From Dichotomocladium elegans (Eukaryota; Mucoromycota; Mucoromycetes; Mucorales; Lichtheimiaceae): a stretch of 64,000 nucleotides of DNA. Where the stretch lies: assembly GCA_025716815.1 (NCBI GenBank), contig JAIXMN010000001.1, forward strand, positions 1,054,001 through 1,118,000, given 5' to 3'. A program made the translations under genes and the position numbers. Position 1 is the first letter of the stretch. Each line of letters starts with the position of its first letter. This document shows positions 59,508-64,000 of the stretch, one piece after another. The notes under the pieces are model-generated. The model did not search any database. It saw only the letters and a list, made by a program, of their open reading frames with translations, and was not told the DNA's origin.

Positions 59508-62052
59508 AATAAAAAAAAATAAAGAGCGGGGCGGCAGTTGGATCTGGGGCTTTAAGTACTTCCAGCTTTTTCTCCGCACTCTTTGCTCCGCGTGACTATG
59601 AGCCAAAAAAGGTGAAAAGAACTTCACGTCATGCGAACTGACCAATTTCCCAATAGGATCTCTTTCTTTTCCCCTTTCCCAAGTTAGGTGATAGGGCCCT
59701 TGGATACCACACTTCGTGAACCAGATTCTGTGGAAGAAAAATGATGTATATTATGATCTGCAGAAAGGAGAGCCTTTTGCGGAATATTTAGATCATACAT
59801 ACATGTTTCTTTTTTGCCATTAAACTATACGGCCGTGCTGAAATAACAGCGTGGGATTATTTCATTTTCCATCTTGAGCACCAGACATCGGTGGTATTAT
59901 CTTTCTAAGCGGCTCACGTACTACCTGAAGTAAGAGCAGCTCATCTTCGTCATATGGTCTAGAAATACATGGCGCCGCTTCTCAATATTGCCCAATTGCG
60001 ATCTCATCAATCATCAGCTTTTAACGAGAAATTTCGATTTTTTGGGACATTATCTGCCAATGGACCAGTTTGTTCATGCACTTCTTCGCGTCATTCGCAC
60101 TACGAGAGAGAATCCTTAGGTCTCGCCAAAGTAGAGCGCGGATGATTGTGGATGCTTCACATGCTCTGAACCCATTGAAGAATTACGAGTTATTCCGTCA
60201 TCTCTGCTAATCGAAGGCTTCATACCAGTATTCGAGTAAGATACTTTCAGCGGTTGATGTCCAGCCTTTTTACATCTCTTTATCTTTTTCTCTGATATCC
60301 GAGAACGTGGTTTACATCTGAAATATCAGATTGTGTATTATTTGCTTGAATCAAGACAATAATACCTTCGCTCGAGTAACATATCAAATCTTCGACTTAT
60401 GGCATCGGTGGTATGTATCAGTCGAAACCATCCCATCCATTGCCTTAGCTTCATTTTAATATGGAACCTACACTCATCAAAGAGAACTCAGCTCGGCCAT
60501 GGCCCATAAGCAGCTCTGGGATAATGGATGAGTTGTAGTCAACGTATCCAAAAAGAACAGGGTTGCCCATTATTCAGCCTTGCATCGAGGGTCTAGAGCT
60601 GTTGCAACTGCGTACACTGGCTGGGTTGCTATTTGGTAATAATGTGCATATATGGCATGCGCTTTGCCGGTTACAGTAGCTAACAATGTGGAATATTACA
60701 ATCACAAACTGGTAAATAATCGTTGGAGAGAAAGGCTTTTCATTGGTCACCTTGTTGTTGCTCATATACAGTTCAATATAATCGAAAATCCAGTTATATG
60801 AAATATTAGTACTGTTAATGCTGGGACTTGGCGCCCGAGAGGATCTCAGTAAAGGGCTTATCTCCTTCAAGGAAGTCGCACACCTACTCAATGTTCCTCC
60901 ATTCGCCGTATGCCCGAAAACGATATTAGAGCCTTCTCTTTCTGTTGCAATACTCATCTCTGTACTGAACGATATTCTATTTCTAGCTGTTTTGCACCCG
61001 AGCATTTGTTAGATATCAGCTTGTAAAATTCAACCTTATCTCGGTCAGTGTAAGGTATGTATCTGCGCGTAGATATTGCTTCTGTCATCAAAATGTTTAT
61101 AGCCTTTAGCTTGAGGAATATGTGTAGCAATAAAGCGCAGATTTCCCCATGGAAACGAACAGATTGAAGATAATACACCTACGTCGTAGTACAATATCAT
61201 GTCCCCCCCCGAAGTGATACATCTATTGTGGTCGTCTTTTGAATGCATTTCTGGAGTTGCCGTCTATATGGGAGATGATGTTGAGTCAAAGAGCGGCACA
61301 CGTATATAATATATAGGAGGCAAAAGATGCCAAGTTCGCCGAGGTTCTGCCAGAATGAGTTTACAGATACTGACACGTCGGCCGAGATGGAAATCTTTTT
61401 CGATTGGACAATACATTTTTCCTACAGAGAGATATCGAAAGCAGGCATCTCGAGCAAAGTGATCATGGAACTAATCCACAAAGGGATACAAAAACTCCAG
61501 TCAGAGGGTGGAACTGTGCAATGAGAAGCCAATGGAGAACTACATATTGGTTGCCCATAAAACAGCTTTTTTTTGGAACTGTCTGACTAGTAGAAGCATC
61601 GATCATGCGCTCGTCATATCGGACTAATGTCTCGATCCAGCGCAGCGTGTCACTCGGCGTTTACTGTACGGCCAGGCTTATCCAGCAAAGGATGATGCAA
61701 AATTCTTATACAAACGAGGCCTTTTGGAAGAGCATGTTAAGGAAATCACTCCGCTACTCAGAAATGCAATGGAAGGACCTCATTGTAGTGTGTATGATCT
61801 CCTTTATGCAGTAGCAATGGTATATGTATCCCGCATTCGTTATTCTAAACGGTGAAAATTTATGCGAGAGACGCATATTCTATAACTTAATAGAGTGACA
61901 ATTTTTAAATAGAATAATACAACTAACTAAAATATAGAAAGGCAACAATACTTTTCAGATTGTAGCATTGTATGTCATTGACTGTGTCGTCAAAACATAC
62001 TAGTTATCTGGCCGTTCCATGTCGGTAGGTTTTCCGTTCGACTTTCGCACTC
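59508..62052. other. Gene-poor region
   Basis: This stretch covers the P450 promoter and about 2.3 kb of AT-rich sequence. ORFs of up to 143 codons (60,574-61,005 on the complement) and small plus-strand ORFs at 61,327-61,814 show no domain. The region may contain old retroelement fragments, but I could not identify any motif. Confidence 0.45.
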
Positions 62053-62316
62053 TCAGCTAGGACTGCGGGGATTGAGGAATGTTCGAAGGTCTTTTTTCTT
62101 GGGGGTAATTTTTGGCTGTTCCGGCTGCGCCTGAGAAACATAGTACGCAACTGCCGGCTGAACAAGAATAGTTGAAGCTGGATAGTAACAATGAATAGTA
62201 GCGCAAGCATATTGATGGTAAACCAATGGGGTGTAAACCAGTGGCTGGCTGATGACAACTGTGGCAAGAGCAACATTGTTGCAGGTAGTATGTGGTTTTT
62301 GATTCGAAGGAGGCAT
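62053..62316 (-). CDS. Hypothetical small protein
   Basis: This is an ORF of 87 codons from an ATG at 62,316, or 117 codons from 62,406. It is hydrophobic and Thr/Val/Tyr-rich in the first half (VISQPLVYTPLVYHQY) and basic in the second (PKITPKKKDLRTFLNPR). No known family is recognised. Codon composition is less AT-biased than the surroundings, which is the only support. A spliced C-terminus in another frame is possible because the overlapping frame also stays open to 62,004. Confidence 0.25.
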   Translation of the reverse strand: MPPSNQKPHTTCNNVALATVVISQPLVYTPLVYHQYACATIHCYYPASTILVQPAVAYYVSQAQPEQPKITPKKKDLRTFLNPRSPS

Positions 62317-62914
62317 GATAAATCTTTGAATTATGTACTTAAGGCAAAGGACCCATTGGGAAGACGAACGCTTATTTATATACGCATTACAGACGCCAAC
62401 TTTCATTTAAAGCCGCCATTTCCGAGTGTGACAATAGCCGTAGTAAAAGGGACCAATAGTCGCCAGGATATGGTTATACAGTGGGGCAATGATGAGGTCA
62501 TGACAGGATCGCATGCGCAAGACCATTACTCCCATATAGCCGTGGCCATTACAGGCGTTTTACTGCGGCTGAAAAAGATACCATGACCATGTGTGTTCCG
62601 GCGAAGCAAGGAAAAACGAATCTTGATTTCTTATATAGAACACGAAGGGTAATGGTGCAGTATTTCACTTGTATGACAGTTGTCGAGAGTGTTGGGTTTG
62701 TCTACCCTAGCGTCACTTCCCATCGGAAGAGGAGAGTAATGTAATTTATATTCCCGGAAGCTTCTTCATCGAACCCGATTCCTGAAAAAAGTCCTATTCT
62801 TACTATATAGGTCCTGAAGGGGGCCAAAGCGCGTCCCACGAAACTATATATGCGCTTAATTAAGAAGTTCCCGCCAAAAATTGGGTCCATCCGTTCGATA
62901 AACCTTTTCGTAGA

Positions 62915-63421
62915 TCACATGCTATTTCTATTAGGTATGAGGGCTAAGGAGTGAAATGAATACACTACATCACCGCTTACGTTTGCATCGATTTGACCAA
63001 ACTTAGTGTGGGCGTAAGGATATTTCATCCTCATTGAAATTACTGGTGTCAATGGATATTCACTAATGCAGGAGTACAAGTCCGTTCCGACATATACATA
63101 ACGCGTGTCGTAAGCAGTGCGCGTTGAATGCGGGTTACTTCTACAGCGATAGTCTGACCTTAATGGTGCATGCTCTTGGTTTGTAGTAATTCCATTATCA
63201 TTAGCTCCCACACGACCCAGCCTGAATACGGTTCCAATGTCGGAGGAGCGGCATATCCTTTTCTTCCTTCTGGTGACACGTACCGTTACAACCAATTCTT
63301 TATGGGAAGTGGCTGTGGTACAAAAGGTCTTAGGAGGCATGCTTGAAAGGTGCTCTCTAATTATACACCATGTTCTAGGGAGCTGCGTAATATGCCCTCT
63401 ACTCTGGAAGTTCGATATCAT
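62915..63421 (-). CDS. Hypothetical protein (uncertain)
   Basis: A continuous frame of 168 codons lies in an otherwise ORF-poor region. The product is basic and contains VTRRKKRICRSS and DTRYVYVGTDLYS, with no recognised domain, signal peptide or repeats. A shadow ORF exists on the opposite strand. The length exceeds that of nearby chance ORFs, but nothing else supports it, so it may be spurious or the remnant of a mobile element. Confidence 0.25.
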   Translation of the reverse strand: MISNFQSRGHITQLPRTWCIIREHLSSMPPKTFCTTATSHKELVVTVRVTRRKKRICRSSDIGTVFRLGRVGANDNGITTNQEHAPLRSDYRCRSNPHSTRTAYDTRYVYVGTDLYSCISEYPLTPVISMRMKYPYAHTKFGQIDANVSGDVVYSFHSLALIPNRNSM

Positions 63422-63539
63422 TTACGCATCGGAGCCGATTCAATACAGTTTCTATATCGTTGAAACGTAAGTACTCGTTGTTTCATCAGAGCCGAAGTAG
63501 GTAAGACTGGATAAGACTACTGATTATTGTATGATGAAT

Positions 63540-64000
63540 TGCCTCGTTACATACAACGTTTTCCAAGATTGAAGCCACAAGATTACAAAAATAGAAGCCG
63601 GGCTTTGCCCAGAAATCTTTAGGCATGATGACAAAGCAAATGCCGCATCCAAGGCGAAAGGTGTCGCAGAAAAAAGTTCCCATCTCTATCAATGTCTTAT
63701 TCTTCACTTTACGCTTGCTTAGAAACCAGACACCGTGGTTCTTGGCATCTGAAAAATATAATAAACTGTGAATGTATTTTTTCCTTTTTTTTTTTTTTTT
63801 TACTTTGCGATTCAACATGAGTAAGATATTTCTATATAAAGATGGACACGGGAGTGTTGTTGATAAGAACGGTAGTCCTGAGCCCATGGACTACAGTTTT
63901 GGTCAGAATGAATTTGTCGTTGAGACTATCGCTACTTATACACAGTACCTGGGAAACGCAGTCCCCAATGACTCTTATCAAAGTTACCCAATGTTAGAAA
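63540..64000 (+). mobile_element. DDE element, copy 4, cut by the window end
   Basis: The segment resembles the 5' part of DDE copy 3: GCCCAGAAATCTTTAGGCATGATGACAAA corresponds to the region at 55,638, and near 63,815-63,890 the translation LYKDGHGSVVDKNGSPEPMDY parallels FYQDGQGQVVDERSCPETMDY. It is a diverged copy; its catalytic part lies outside the window. Confidence 0.6.

Noticed and set aside
61327..61814. Two plus-strand ORFs considered as fragments of a non-LTR reverse transcriptase
   Set aside because: No YADD, endonuclease or zinc-knuckle motif could be found in any frame on either strand.

Overview
The window is nuclear DNA of a filamentous fungus, most likely an early-diverging one of the Mucoromycota (Mucorales-like). 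Genes are split by many short GT..AG introns of about 45-145 nt, including very small exons. The gene set fits such a fungus: a myosin-motor chitin synthase, a velvet-domain regulator, a perilipin-like lipid-droplet protein, a DUF1752 nitrogen/PKA-type regulator, a CYSTM protein, F-box/LRR paralogs and a GT49 glycosyltransferase. No prokaryotic operons, CRISPR arrays, rRNA genes or recognisable tRNA genes were seen. I cannot name the species.

Layout. 1-12 kb: a repeat abuts a TMEM70-like mitochondrial gene. A cold-shock-domain gene follows and converges on a BLOC-1 subunit 4-like gene. Then come a C2H2 zinc-finger gene, a decayed mitochondrial ATP synthase gamma copy and a perilipin-like gene. 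14.4-26 kb: a five-exon myosin-chitin synthase and a CCCH zinc-finger gene full of coding minisatellites. 29-36.7 kb: two nearly identical copies of a dead Tc1/mariner-type (DDE) element lie as direct repeats on either side of the poly(A)-binding protein gene. An ICT1-type release factor and a DUF423 membrane protein follow, convergent. 38.4-47.1 kb: CCT2 chaperonin, velvet factor, GT49 enzyme, CYSTM protein and DUF1752 protein. 48.9-54.9 kb: three tandem F-box/LRR paralogs. 55.6-59.5 kb: a third DDE element copy, an LTR-like repeat and a seven-exon cytochrome P450. The last 4.5 kb is mostly gene-poor and ends inside a fourth DDE element copy.

The genes do not form one pathway. Housekeeping functions (translation, protein folding, mitochondria) are mixed with wall synthesis, lipid storage and developmental regulation. 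The most informative observations are structural: a 9-nt micro-exon, a start codon alone on its own exon, an A-rich PABP leader, a GT49 enzyme without its DxD motif, a degenerating ATP synthase gamma paralog, and repeats directly abutting start codons. I found no convincing evidence of a wholly new multi-gene system. All splice junctions were read by eye from GT/AG sites, reading phase and family resemblance.
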